Shown here: positions 7,385-16,164 of the stretch, piece after piece
Position numbering within the stretch: position 1 is the first letter of the stretch
Layout: every line of letters begins with the position of its first letter
Assembly (NCBI GenBank): GCA_017642335.1
Contig: JAGCPF010000072.1
Location: 1 to 33,287, forward strand
Source: Fibrobacter sp.
GTDB lineage: Bacteria > Fibrobacterota > Fibrobacteria > Fibrobacterales > Fibrobacteraceae
Length of the DNA: 33,287 bases
Reading direction: 5' to 3'
Notes under the pieces: generated by a model
Databases searched by the model: none
What the model saw: the letters and a program-made list of their open reading frames with translations, nothing else
What the model was told of the DNA's origin: nothing
Program-made: the position numbers and the translations under genes

Positions 7385-8740
7385 CTAGCGGAGTCGGATT
7401 TTCTTTTGTGCGTAGATGGACTTGCCGCCGTTGCATGCGTAGGCGACCGTGCATACGATAAAGAAAGCGGGGAGCGTGTCGAAGCCGAACATCTCGGCGC
7501 CGACGAGGATGGGGGCGAACAGCGTGTTCGTCGCGCCGCCGAAGACCGCCGCGTACCCGAGGGCCGCCGCGAGCGGGAAGGGGACTCCCACGATGGCTGC
7601 GACGACCGCGCCGAAGGTGGCGCCGATGGTAAACAGCGGGGTGACCTCGCCGCCCTGGAACCCGACCGAGAGCGTGACGACGGTGAAGAGCAACTTTAGA
7701 ATCCAGTCGTAGGCGTAGATGCCCGCGTCGCCTGCCGAAAGGGCGGCCGCGTTCCCGAAGCATAAGTCGGTGAGGTTCGTGCCGAGGCCGGAGTAACGCC
7801 CCTGCCAGAACAGGAGCAGCAGGGCACTCAGGACGATACCCATGATGGCGACTCGCTTGACCGGGTCGGGGAATTTCTTTGCGAAGAATTTCTTGGAGAA
7901 GGGGAGCAGGCGCGCGAATCCTCCGCCCACGAGACCGAATAGGACACCGAGGATGGCAAGTTTTAGAACAAAGTAAATGTCGAGGCCGGTCTCGCCGTAG
8001 AAGAGTCCGGCGAGGTTCCAGTCCGGCGAGAAACTGTTCAGGTCGACCGTGAACCTAGCTATCCCGAGCATCTCGGACACCTTGTACGCCGTGACGGCGG
8101 CGACGGTCGCGGGGAGGAGCGCCGCTATCTCGAGGTGGCCCGCCAGGAGAATCTCGATGGAGAGCGCGATGGCCGCCATCGGGGTCTGGAAAAGTCCGGC
8201 GAAACCGGCCGCCATACCCGATACGAGCAGGATGCGCGGAGCGTTCTCCACCGGGATTTTCGAACTGATGTTGTGGCCGAGGGTAGCGCCGATCTGCATG
8301 GCGACTCCCTCGCGTCCGGAGCTCCCGCCAAAGAGGTGCGTGACCCATGTGGTCACCATGATGAGCGGAATCAGGCGGAGCGGGATTTCCCTTTCCTTGC
8401 CGTGCGCGACGTCGAATATGATTCCCATGCCCCGTTCCGAGCCGTTTCCGAATTTGCGGTAGGTGAGGACGATGGCAACGCCGCCGATGGCGAGTGCCGG
8501 GATCCAGTACAGCGGGTTTGCGTCGCGGATGGCGCTGACATTCTGCAAGATGGAGCCGAAGAATGCCGTGAGCGTTCCCACGATGGCGCCGAGGACGAGG
8601 GCGGCGCCGACGAGTACCGGCTGTGAAAACCAGTGGGCGAGTTTTTCCTTTATTCTAGCTCTTGCCATGCCCATCATTTGTTCTTTCATCTCGGGGCTCA
8701 TGTTCCGGTAAATCTCTTGCCACTTGTCAAATTTCATCAT
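7385..8740 (-). CDS. ClC family antiporter, probable fluoride/proton type (CLC-F)
   Basis: ClC proteins are homodimeric anion channels or anion/H+ antiporters of the inner membrane. The product (451 residues) shows G-R-E144-G-V for the gating glutamate loop rather than the chloride-type GREGP, has G-M105-G where chloride ClCs have the G-S-G selectivity serine, and reads G-G-E-V-T-P-L-F in the late selectivity loop. From memory these are the features of fluoride-specific CLC-F antiporters; the Met-to-Glu spacing of 39 equals that of M79 and E118 in the Enterococcus casseliflavus CLC-F. I start at the double ATG ending at 8740, with AAAGGAC just upstream; the open frame to 8836 adds 32 unconvincing residues. 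I looked for a fluoride riboswitch in the 176 bases upstream and saw none. Family call is firm, fluoride specificity is inference. Confidence 0.9.
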   Translation of the reverse strand: MMKFDKWQEIYRNMSPEMKEQMMGMARARIKEKLAHWFSQPVLVGAALVLGAIVGTLTAFFGSILQNVSAIRDANPLYWIPALAIGGVAIVLTYRKFGNGSERGMGIIFDVAHGKEREIPLRLIPLIMVTTWVTHLFGGSSGREGVAMQIGATLGHNISSKIPVENAPRILLVSGMAAGFAGLFQTPMAAIALSIEILLAGHLEIAALLPATVAAVTAYKVSEMLGIARFTVDLNSFSPDWNLAGLFYGETGLDIYFVLKLAILGVLFGLVGGGFARLLPFSKKFFAKKFPDPVKRVAIMGIVLSALLLLFWQGRYSGLGTNLTDLCFGNAAALSAGDAGIYAYDWILKLLFTVVTLSVGFQGGEVTPLFTIGATFGAVVAAIVGVPFPLAAALGYAAVFGGATNTLFAPILVGAEMFGFDTLPAFFIVCTVAYACNGGKSIYAQKKIRLR

Positions 8741-8834
8741 TTGTCCTTTTTTCGCCGCCAAATTTAGAAAAAAAAGAGCTTGGAACGGTGAATTTGCCCA
8801 AACGCCCTCCGAACCGGTCCCGAACTGTTCCCGC

Positions 8835-8852
8835 ATATTAAACTTTTAATAT
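8835..8852. promoter_or_regulatory. Perfect 18-bp AT-rich inverted repeat between divergent genes
   Basis: ATATTAAA (8835-8842) and TTTAATAT (8845-8852) are separated by CT. The element lies in the 176-bp gap between the minus-strand ClC gene and the plus-strand thioredoxin-fold lipoprotein gene. A TATATT box at 8850-8855 overlaps its right edge, so it could be an operator for a regulator acting on one or both genes. That function is inferred from position alone. Confidence 0.35.
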
Positions 8853-8916
8853 ATTTCGTGACAAGTTTTGGGCCGGCAGGTCCGGTCTGACCTATGTTCA
8901 TTAATAAAGGAAAAAT

Positions 8917-9651
8917 ATGAAACACTTCTCTATTGTCGCCATGGCATTTCTCGTAGTCGGCTTGGTCGGTTGCAATCAGGCTTCTGCCGGGGGTTCGTTC
9001 AACCAGCAGGCTCGTCTTGACAGCCTTGAAAAGGATTTTAAGGTCGTTAAGGAAGAATTCGAAATTATCAAGTACGCTCTCGACAAGCGCGGTATCTCCC
9101 TGGAACAGGCTCGCGCCGAGATGGAAGCCGACAACAAGGTCTGGGACATCCCGGACGAAGACAGCCCGGTTTTCGGCAATACCAAGGATCCGAAGCTCAC
9201 CATCGTCGAGTTCACCGAATTCCAGTGCCCGTACTGCTCTCGTATCGCTCCCACGATGAAGGAACTCAACAACAAGTACCCGGACAAGATCAAGTTCGTC
9301 TACAAGCACTTCCCGCTCAGCTTCCATGCTAACGCTCAGGCCGCTGCAGCTGCCTCCATCGCCGCCCACAAGCAGGGCAAGTTCTGGGAATTCCGCTATG
9401 CGCTCGCTCCGCACAGCCGCGAACTCAGCGATTCCATGTACATCGCCGTGGCTAAGGAAGTTGGCCTCGATATCGAAAAGTTCAAGAAGGACATGGTGCT
9501 CGACTCTGCCATGATGGCCCGCATCGACAAGGACTTCCAACTGGGTGTCAAGGTCGGCGTTCAGGGTACCCCGAACTTCTACATCAACGGCAAGCGCCAG
9601 GACCGCTTCTCTCCGGACCTGGTCGAAAAGCTCCTGAAGGAAGCCAAGTAA
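8917..9651 (+). CDS. DsbA-like thioredoxin-fold lipoprotein
   Basis: The protein is probably a membrane-anchored periplasmic thiol-disulfide oxidoreductase. Residues 1-19 form a lipoprotein signal peptide ending in the lipobox L-V-G-C19. A short helical, charged stretch (about 28-60) with coiled-coil character follows, and then a DsbA/thioredoxin domain beginning at T-I-V-E-F-T-E-F-Q with active site C-P-Y-C near residue 106. The cis-proline loop is seen in G-V-Q-G-T-P-N-F-Y-I-N-G-K near the end. The helical insertion between the two halves marks the DsbA rather than plain thioredoxin fold, close to the DsbA_4/thioredoxin_4 group. AAAGGA lies seven bases before the ATG. A strong terminator follows, so it is likely a single-gene transcript. 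No DsbB is visible. Confidence 0.9.
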   Translation: MKHFSIVAMAFLVVGLVGCNQASAGGSFNQQARLDSLEKDFKVVKEEFEIIKYALDKRGISLEQARAEMEADNKVWDIPDEDSPVFGNTKDPKLTIVEFTEFQCPYCSRIAPTMKELNNKYPDKIKFVYKHFPLSFHANAQAAAAASIAAHKQGKFWEFRYALAPHSRELSDSMYIAVAKEVGLDIEKFKKDMVLDSAMMARIDKDFQLGVKVGVQGTPNFYINGKRQDRFSPDLVEKLLKEAK

Positions 9652-9664
9652 CGTTTACAACTGT

Positions 9665-9697
9665 AACCGGCGGATATTCCGTCGGTTGCGTTTTTTT
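9665..9697 (+). terminator. Rho-independent terminator after the DsbA-like gene
   Basis: A 10-bp stem (AACCGGCGGA paired with TCCGTCGGTT, one G-T wobble) with a TAT loop is followed by GCG and seven T. Confidence 0.9.
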
Positions 9698-9755
9698 GAT
9701 TTGAGAAACTTATATTCTTGAAAGATTTTTAAACACAAACCAAAGGATGCTAATC

Positions 9756-12700
9756 ATGATGAAGCAAACTATGAAGGTCGCCGCGATTGCCGCTATGGGC
9801 ATGGCCGTGGCCGTAATGGCGCAGCCGAAGCAGCCTAAGACGGTCGTTTACAAGTTCTTCGACGAACAGTATCGTCAGGGCGGGTTCGACTATTCTTACG
9901 GTGGCACGAGCAAGGGCGTCACGATTACCAAGGACGGCGGTTACAAGTCCAAGGCTGCCCTGAACATCAAGCTGGACCCGAAAGAATATTCCGGTGCCTC
10001 CATCTGCTTGTATAACGAATTCTTCGACCTGAACAAGTTCATGCTCGATTCCAAGGTCGAGTTCATGATCAAGGGCAAGAATGGCGGCGAAAACGTCAAG
10101 ATTGGCCTCCTCGACGAAGAAGTCAGCGACGGCAAGAAGACGCAGGTCGTCCTCCCGATGAACAAGTACATCCAGGGCGGTGCCGTGACGAAAGACTGGA
10201 AGAAGGTTTCCATCCCTCTCGTGGACTTCCCGGACCGTGGCCTCTACTGGGACAACACCCGCAAGTCTGAATTCCCGGCCCGTATCGACTGGGACAAGAT
10301 TGCGGAAATCCGTTTCTCCATCGACAAGAGCGCTGCTAGCGAGTTCGAAATCTGGGTAGACAACATCGAAATCGTGAAGGGCAACAAGAAGGCCCCGCCG
10401 AAGAAGAAGATGATCTACTGGGACGAAAACAACGACGTCATCGACGGCCCGAAGAATCCGGAAAAGCTGGATGGCAAGGCCAAGCCGGTTGCTAACGGCG
10501 TGTTCTACTCCGACGGCCTCAAGGGCTTCAGCTACAGCTACGGTGGCCTCACCGCCCAGCGCGAAGCTCAGTCCAAGACCCAGGGCAATAAGAACGTGCT
10601 CGCCATGTACATCGACAACAACGACTGGTCCGGCGTGACCTACTCGCTTGGCGAAGGCAAGTACATCGACCTTTCCAAGGTCCGCAACAAGGGCGGTCTC
10701 TACTTCTGGATCAAGGGTAAGCTCGGCGGCGAAAAGCTGTACGTGGGTATCCTCGACAACCAGGGCAACGACGTGAAGAGCCAGACCAAGGTCGGCCTCA
10801 ACGACTGGGCCAAGGTCAGCAAGGATTGGCAGCTCGTCAAGATTCCTCTGAAGCGTTTCATGGACAAGGGCAAGGCTTGGGATGCTAACAAGCAGGCCGA
10901 AGTCGCCAAGGACGTGAAGTGGAACAAGATCCAGGAAATCCGCTTCTCCGTGGGCAAGGGCGAAAACGCAGGCGAACCGGGCAAGCCGGCTCCCGTGACT
11001 GTGTTCGTCGACCAGATTACCTTCACCGAGAACATCGACTGGGTGGATCCGGACCTCAAGTGGGATAGCTTCAAGTCCACCGCCAAGGATCTCGTGATTT
11101 CTGACTTCGAAGGCAAGTACGGCAGCGAGACTTGGGAACCGGCATTCGGTCCGAAGTCCCAGCTCAAGTTCAAGATCGAAAACTGCCCCGAATTCAAGAG
11201 CAACTGCTTGAACATCGAACACTACCTCCTCGCCGACTGGGTCGACGTCGTGCTCGACATGAACAAGCGCGGCCGTCCGGCTGCTGACCGCGACTGGACC
11301 AAGCACTGGGGCATCATGTTCGACGTGTACTCCGAAAAGGCTTGGCAGTCCATCACTGTGCAGGTGCAAGACGCCGGCGACGAAATCTTCGTGTCTAACG
11401 TCGGAGCTCCGAAGGGCAAGACCACGCTCCTCGTTCCGTTCCGCACGTTCAGCAAGTTCCCGTATTACCAGCCGCCCCAGGCCAAGGAAAACGGCATCTT
11501 CGACCTGAAGGATGTCGTCGCTCTTGACTTCAAGCCGAGTGGCGAAGGTACTGCCGGTGGCTTCAAGATCGACAACATCAGGCTCACCAACCAGCGCGAA
11601 GTCAAGGCCAAGGAACGCCCGGCCGTCATCAAGGTGGCCATCAAGGGCTCCAACGACGTCCTTAACCCGGAAATTTCCGGTGGCCTCTTCGGCATCAACG
11701 CCGCCCTCTGGGATGGCGACATGCTCGACAACAAGAACTTCAAGGTTCAGACTCGTGACTTCGTGAAGCGCGTCAACCACGGTATCGTCCGTTATCCGGG
11801 TGGTCTCCGTGCTGATGACGACCACTGGAAGGAAATCCTCGACAACCACGACTGGATGGTCGACACCGACGAATTCCTCGAATGGCTGAAGAAGACCGGC
11901 TCCAACGCCATGTTCACCGTGAACTTCGGTTCCGGTACCGAACAGGAAGCTGCCGCTTGGGTGAAGCACACCAACATCGACAAGAAGGCCGGCATCCTCT
12001 ACTGGGAAATCGGTAACGAAGTCTATGGTAACTGGCACCCGTACTACGAAAAGTATGGTAAGGATGGCGGTACTATCTACGGTAAGCGCGCCCGCAAGTT
12101 CATCGAAGCCATGAAGAAAGTTGACCCGACCATCAAGGTGGCTGTGCTCGGCGTTCTCGAAGGCGACTGGAACGAGAAGGTGCTCAAGGAAACCGGTGAC
12201 ATCGCTGACGGTCTTATCGTCCACCACTATCCGCAGCACTTCGGCGAAGAAAACGACTTCGCCCTCCTCTCTGCTCCGCAGACTCTCACCGCTATCTACG
12301 AACGCCTGCACAAGGTCGTGGACAAGTGGACTGCCCACTACAAGAAGGACAAGAAGATCGAACTCTGGCTCACCGAATGGAACTCCGTCGACTTCAACCC
12401 GGGCCCGCAGACACTCTCTGTCGAAAACGGCTTGTTCGTCGCCGACTACCTCGGTATGCTCGCCACCGAAAACGTGGATAACGCCCAGTACTGGGATATC
12501 CACAACGACATCACTCCGGAAGGCGGTGACTACGGTTACCTGACCCGTTCCGGTGAAAACTGCATGAACTGCCCGCGTCCGAGCTACTGGGCCTTCCAGA
12601 TGGCTTCCGACGCTCTCCGCGGCAAGCTCATGAAGACGACGATTACCGGTGACGAAGATGCTCTCCTCACGGCCTACTACACCGTGAAGGGCAAGAAGAA

Positions 12701-12920
12701 GCAGCTGCTGCTCGTGAACAAGAGCCCCTACAGCGACTTCGACATCAAGCTCGACATCGACGGCTTCAAGGGTAAGGCCAAGGTCCAGACTCTGGACAAG
12801 ACCTCCGAAAAGCTGAAGGAAGGCTGGGCCAACGACCCGTCCAAGAAGGCTAAGTCTGTCGATATCTCCAAGGGTATCAAGGTCGGCAAGCGCACGCTGA
12901 CGCTCATCACGATCGACTAA
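9756..12920 (+). CDS. celF: Cellulose-binding GH51 endoglucanase, CelF/Cel51A-like
   Basis: The enzyme is secreted and should cleave beta-1,4-glucan or related plant polysaccharide. The 1054 residues comprise a signal peptide cleaved after A-V-M-A22, two related beta-sandwich modules (about 30-210 and 245-425, each with a F-x-Y-S-Y-G-G opening and an E-I-R-F-S strand near the end), a third sandwich (about 440-615) resembling CBM11, and a GH51 catalytic barrel from about 625. The acid/base is E755 in W-E-I-G-N-E and the nucleophile is E874 in W-L-T-E-W-N. Known F. succinogenes endoglucanase F is of this size, belongs to GH51 and founded CBM30 with its N-terminal module, so I assign the first two modules to CBM30. 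GH51 also contains arabinofuranosidases, so activity is less sure than family. AAAGG sits nine bases before the ATG at 9756; an ATG at 9747 is too close to it. Codon use is strongly biased, suggesting high expression. No dockerin or C-terminal sorting domain is seen. Confidence 0.85.
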   Translation: MMKQTMKVAAIAAMGMAVAVMAQPKQPKTVVYKFFDEQYRQGGFDYSYGGTSKGVTITKDGGYKSKAALNIKLDPKEYSGASICLYNEFFDLNKFMLDSKVEFMIKGKNGGENVKIGLLDEEVSDGKKTQVVLPMNKYIQGGAVTKDWKKVSIPLVDFPDRGLYWDNTRKSEFPARIDWDKIAEIRFSIDKSAASEFEIWVDNIEIVKGNKKAPPKKKMIYWDENNDVIDGPKNPEKLDGKAKPVANGVFYSDGLKGFSYSYGGLTAQREAQSKTQGNKNVLAMYIDNNDWSGVTYSLGEGKYIDLSKVRNKGGLYFWIKGKLGGEKLYVGILDNQGNDVKSQTKVGLNDWAKVSKDWQLVKIPLKRFMDKGKAWDANKQAEVAKDVKWNKIQEIRFSVGKGENAGEPGKPAPVTVFVDQITFTENIDWVDPDLKWDSFKSTAKDLVISDFEGKYGSETWEPAFGPKSQLKFKIENCPEFKSNCLNIEHYLLADWVDVVLDMNKRGRPAADRDWTKHWGIMFDVYSEKAWQSITVQVQDAGDEIFVSNVGAPKGKTTLLVPFRTFSKFPYYQPPQAKENGIFDLKDVVALDFKPSGEGTAGGFKIDNIRLTNQREVKAKERPAVIKVAIKGSNDVLNPEISGGLFGINAALWDGDMLDNKNFKVQTRDFVKRVNHGIVRYPGGLRADDDHWKEILDNHDWMVDTDEFLEWLKKTGSNAMFTVNFGSGTEQEAAAWVKHTNIDKKAGILYWEIGNEVYGNWHPYYEKYGKDGGTIYGKRARKFIEAMKKVDPTIKVAVLGVLEGDWNEKVLKETGDIADGLIVHHYPQHFGEENDFALLSAPQTLTAIYERLHKVVDKWTAHYKKDKKIELWLTEWNSVDFNPGPQTLSVENGLFVADYLGMLATENVDNAQYWDIHNDITPEGGDYGYLTRSGENCMNCPRPSYWAFQMASDALRGKLMKTTITGDEDALLTAYYTVKGKKKQLLLVNKSPYSDFDIKLDIDGFKGKAKVQTLDKTSEKLKEGWANDPSKKAKSVDISKGIKVGKRTLTLITID

Positions 12921-12944
12921 TCGCTGAATCGCGAAAAAGGAATT

Positions 12945-12975
12945 GCCTCGCCGGAAAATCCCGGCGGGGCTTTTT
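12945..12975 (+). terminator. Rho-independent terminator after celF
   Basis: A GC-rich stem (GCCTCGCCGG with CCGGCGGGGC, one wobble pair) around a 6-base loop is followed by five T. Confidence 0.9.
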
Positions 12976-13040
12976 GTATACTTTAAACCAGTCCTAAAAA
13001 TGGTAGCTTACTCATTTATGCGTTTAGGAGACAATAGCAA

Positions 13041-13802
13041 ATGAGAATTCTATTTATACTTGTTCTTATTCTTGCAGTAAATTCTTTTTCTATTGATGAA
13101 ATTGTACATGCGTTGAGCGTTCATTTTCCTGACGACATTTGGAATAAAGAATTACAAGCAGACCAGGCAGATGTTTGTAAAACATATTTACGTTCAAACG
13201 AGCGTAACGAGTTGTTTGCTTGTTCTAAAGAAACATGCCAAAGCATTTTAGATTCAAACATATTTATTCGCTATTATAATGAAATCAATGTTTTTGAATA
13301 TTACGAAATTACAGGAGCAAAAAGAAGTATTGCGGAAGTATTGAAGGATGAACTGCAACATTATAACGAATGCATGTTCCTTACCTTGAACAAGGCCGAG
13401 ATGGATACTTTGTTTTATCTCATTGATAGCCAACTTTCTCCGAAACTTGATTCCGCGGGATTGCTAAGCTTTGGCTACGAAGCTTGTTTTAAAGGAAACC
13501 GTAAATGTGTCAGCGAAGTTGTCGGCTCTCCTGTAAATGGCTCCGATTTGGTCGATAGTATTTTAAATGCTCGAAATGCAATTTTATTCGTTCCTGCAAC
13601 TAAAGCGGAACGTGTCTTCTCGATTAATAATGATGGGGTCCTTGTTGTCCCTGATCAATTAAAGGGGAAGAAATATGCTATACTCAATTTGCAGGGAATT
13701 CTTATACAAGAAGGGGTTTTAGAGGGATCTATAACTATCCCCGTAGGGTGTAATATTTTTCATATTAGAGATCTGAAAAAAAATTTTTTATTAAAGAACT
13801 AG
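13041..13802 (+). CDS. Secreted protein of unknown function, AT-rich
   Basis: I do not recognise a family. The 253-residue product begins with a hydrophobic signal peptide (M-R-I-L-F-I-L-V-L-I-L-A-V-N-S-F-S). The middle is mostly helical and carries seven cysteines, several of which could pair in the periplasm or outside. The last 60 residues change character: short strands read Y-A-I-L-N-L-Q-G, then a G-x-L-x-G turn, I-T-I-P-V-G and a final F-H-I-R-D. This follows the pattern of C-terminal sorting domains of type IX-secreted proteins, with Tyr-strand, G-turn and final strand, but it is divergent and the call is tentative. AGGAG precedes the ATG. Base composition is far more AT-rich than celF and glgB on either side, which suggests a different origin or weak expression constraint. 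It has its own terminators on both sides. Confidence 0.7.
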   Translation: MRILFILVLILAVNSFSIDEIVHALSVHFPDDIWNKELQADQADVCKTYLRSNERNELFACSKETCQSILDSNIFIRYYNEINVFEYYEITGAKRSIAEVLKDELQHYNECMFLTLNKAEMDTLFYLIDSQLSPKLDSAGLLSFGYEACFKGNRKCVSEVVGSPVNGSDLVDSILNARNAILFVPATKAERVFSINNDGVLVVPDQLKGKKYAILNLQGILIQEGVLEGSITIPVGCNIFHIRDLKKNFLLKN

Positions 13803-13818
13803 TTTGCCCAAAGAAATC

Positions 13819-13843
13819 GCCCCGGCAATTGCCGAGGCTTTTC
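13819..13843 (+). terminator. Terminator between the orphan gene and glgB
   Basis: GCCCCGGC and GCCGAGGC form an 8-bp stem (one C-A mismatch) around AATT, followed by TTTTCTT on the plus strand. On the minus strand it is followed by GATTTCTTT, so it could also serve glgB, whose stop lies about 20 bases away. Confidence 0.7.
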
Positions 13844-13863
13844 TTGTATTCAAATTGTTGCTG

Positions 13864-16080
13864 TTACCTTTCCAGCCTGAAGAACACGGCTGCGAGCGGC
13901 GGGAGCTTGATGTTCAGGCTGCAATCGCGGTTCTGCCACGGGACGTCCTGCGTCCAGACTTCACCGAAGTTGCCGACGTTACTGCCGCCGAACATGTCGG
14001 AATCCGTGTTGAAGATTTCCTTCCACTTGCCGCGCGTGGGCGCTCCCAAGCGGTAGTTGTAGCGGACCACCGGCGTGAAGTTGAACACGCACAGGATTTG
14101 GTTCCCGTGGTCGTCTTTACGGACAAACGAAACAATGGAGTTGTCGGCATCGTCGCACCAGATCCATTCGAAACCGGTGTAGTAGTGGTCGATTTCCCAG
14201 AACGGTGCGTTTTCCTTGTACAGGTGGTTCAGCACCTTCATCATCTGCAAGAGCTTTCCGTGACTGTCCCAGCTGACCAGGTGCCAGTCGAGTGACTGCT
14301 TCTCGTTCCATTCGCGGAACTGCCCGAACTCGTTGCCCATGAAGTTGAGCTTCTTGCCCGGGTGCGCGTACTGGAACGCGTAGGTGAGGCGGAGGTTCGC
14401 GAACTTCTGCCAGTTGTCGCCGGGCATCTTGCCGAGCATGGACCCCTTGCCGTGCACCACTTCGTCGTGGCTGAACACCTGGATGAAGTTCTCGCTGTAG
14501 GCGTAAACCATGCTGAAGGTGAGCTGGTTGTGGTGGTACTTGCGGTGGATAGGTTCGTGCTCGATGTAGCTCAGGAAGTCGTTCATCCAGCCCATGTTCC
14601 ACTTGTAGTGGAAGCCGAGGCCGCCCTGCTCCGGCGGGCGCGTGATGCTCGGGAAACTCGTGGATTCCTCGGCGATGAGGATGGCGTGCGGCGTGAGGCG
14701 GCCCATGATGCTGTTCAGGTGCTTCAGGAACTCGATGGTGTCGTAGTTGATGTTGCCGCCGTCCTTGTTCGGGACCCACTGGCCGGGGCCCTTGCCGTAG
14801 TCGAGGTAGAGCATGGAGGCGACCGCGTCTACGCGGAGGCCGTCGCAGTGGAATTCCTTGAGCCAGTACATCGCGTTCGCGATGAGGAAGTTCTTGACTT
14901 CGTTTCGGCCGAGATTAAAGATGTAGGTGCCCCAGTGCGGGTGTTCGCCCTGGCGCGGGTCGGCGTGCTCGTAGCAGGCGGTGCCGTCAAAGCGGCCGAG
15001 CGCATGGGCGTCCTTGGGGAAGTGTGCGGGGACCCAGTCGAGAATCACGCCGATTTCGGCCTGGTGGCACAGGTCCACGAAGTGCCTGAACTGGTCGGGG
15101 GTGCCGTAGCGGCTGGTGGGGGAATAGTAGCCCGTCACCTGGTAGCCCCAGGATTCGTCGAGCGGGTGTTCGGCGAGCGGCAGGAATTCCACGTGGGTGT
15201 ATCCCATTTCCTTCAGGTAGGGGATGAGCCGTTCGGAAAGTTCGTCCCAGTCGAGGAAACGGTTGGGGTTGGCCGGGTCGCGGCGCCAGGAACCGGCGTG
15301 GACTTCGTAGATGTTCATGGGCGAGCCGAAAACCTTGGTGGCCCAGTGAGTCTTCATGTAAAGGTCGTCGCCCCATTCGTAGCCGTCGAGGTGCGTGGTG
15401 ATGGAGGCGGTTGCCGGGCGCACTTCGCTGAGTTTCGCGAGCGGGTCCACTTTCACGTGGAGGTTGCCGTCGGCGCCGTGGACTTCGAAGCGGTAGAGTT
15501 CGCCTTCGCCGAGGTTCGGGATGAAGATTTCCCAGATGCCGGAACTGCCGAGCATGCGCATCTGGTGGCGACGTCCGTCCCAGCTGTTGAAACTGCCGAC
15601 GACAGAAACAGCCTTGGCGTTGGGGGCCCATACGGCGAACTGCACGCCCTTGAAACCCTGGTGTTCTACGAGGTTCGCGCCGAGCTTGCGGTAGAGCTCG
15701 TAGTGCGTGCCGGTGGCGATGAGGTGCCTGTCGAATTCGGAGAGGACCGGCTGGAATGCGTACGGGTCGGTGAGTTTGTACTCGTTGCCGTCGTCCTGCT
15801 TGATGACAAGGTTGTAGAAGAAAGGCTTGAATTCGATGTCGAGGATGGCCTCGAAGAACCCGGTGTCGCCGAGCTTGACGAAATCGAACTCGACTTCGCC
15901 GTCGACGGATTCACCGCGGACGAATCTCGCTTGCGGCTGGTACGTGCGTATGGCGGTCTTGATGCCCCGATCCGTCTCGAGCGGGTGCATGCCCAGCACG
16001 TCAAACGGGTCCTTGCAGTAGAAGTCCCAGATGGGGAGCATCTGCTCCCTAGTCAAGCTTGTAAAATCGGTCCATTCCAT
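13864..16080 (-). CDS. glgB: 1,4-alpha-glucan branching enzyme (GH13)
   Basis: GlgB makes the alpha-1,6 branches of glycogen by cutting and re-attaching alpha-1,4 chains. The 738-residue protein has the full bacterial layout: an N-terminal domain with D-P-F-D-V-L-G-M-H-P (about 23-32), a CBM48 domain with F-A-V-W-A-P-N-A and V-G-S-F-N-S-W-D-G-R, the GH13 barrel, and a C-terminal beta domain. The catalytic triad appears as D418 (R-V-D-A-V-A-S), E471 (I-A-E-E-S-T) and D539 (S-H-D-E-V-V-H-G-K). The gene stands alone on the minus strand, divergent from the cytochrome operon, and a TATATT box on the minus strand at 16123-16118 lies 38 bases from the start. Glycogen storage is well known in fibrobacters. 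Other glg genes are not in the window. Confidence 0.96.
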   Translation of the reverse strand: MEWTDFTSLTREQMLPIWDFYCKDPFDVLGMHPLETDRGIKTAIRTYQPQARFVRGESVDGEVEFDFVKLGDTGFFEAILDIEFKPFFYNLVIKQDDGNEYKLTDPYAFQPVLSEFDRHLIATGTHYELYRKLGANLVEHQGFKGVQFAVWAPNAKAVSVVGSFNSWDGRRHQMRMLGSSGIWEIFIPNLGEGELYRFEVHGADGNLHVKVDPLAKLSEVRPATASITTHLDGYEWGDDLYMKTHWATKVFGSPMNIYEVHAGSWRRDPANPNRFLDWDELSERLIPYLKEMGYTHVEFLPLAEHPLDESWGYQVTGYYSPTSRYGTPDQFRHFVDLCHQAEIGVILDWVPAHFPKDAHALGRFDGTACYEHADPRQGEHPHWGTYIFNLGRNEVKNFLIANAMYWLKEFHCDGLRVDAVASMLYLDYGKGPGQWVPNKDGGNINYDTIEFLKHLNSIMGRLTPHAILIAEESTSFPSITRPPEQGGLGFHYKWNMGWMNDFLSYIEHEPIHRKYHHNQLTFSMVYAYSENFIQVFSHDEVVHGKGSMLGKMPGDNWQKFANLRLTYAFQYAHPGKKLNFMGNEFGQFREWNEKQSLDWHLVSWDSHGKLLQMMKVLNHLYKENAPFWEIDHYYTGFEWIWCDDADNSIVSFVRKDDHGNQILCVFNFTPVVRYNYRLGAPTRGKWKEIFNTDSDMFGGSNVGNFGEVWTQDVPWQNRDCSLNIKLPPLAAVFFRLER

Positions 16081-16117
16081 ACGTGTCTCTTTCTTTGGAA
16101 AAATGTATCTGGGTGAA

Positions 16118-16132
16118 AATATAACATATATT
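16118..16132. promoter_or_regulatory. Paired divergent TATATT boxes between glgB and the cytochrome operon
   Basis: TATATT occurs on the minus strand at 16123-16118 and on the plus strand at 16127-16132, placing one candidate -10 element about 35 bases from each gene start. No clear -35 box is seen. Promoter function is inferred. Confidence 0.4.
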
Positions 16133-16164
16133 TACATCGTATCCGCTACTTCAGGGGGATTTTT

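Noticed and set aside
8741..8916. Fluoride riboswitch upstream of the ClC gene
   Set aside because: The conserved GATGG and CTGATG-type words of the crcB motif could not be found on the minus strand.
9750..12503. 917-codon open frame antisense to celF
   Set aside because: It lacks a Shine-Dalgarno, signal or family resemblance and is explained by the strong codon bias of celF; its product is a Val/Asp/Leu-rich shadow.
14362..16116. 584-codon open frame antisense to glgB
   Set aside because: It lies wholly opposite a well-conserved glgB and shows no domain; codon-bias shadow.
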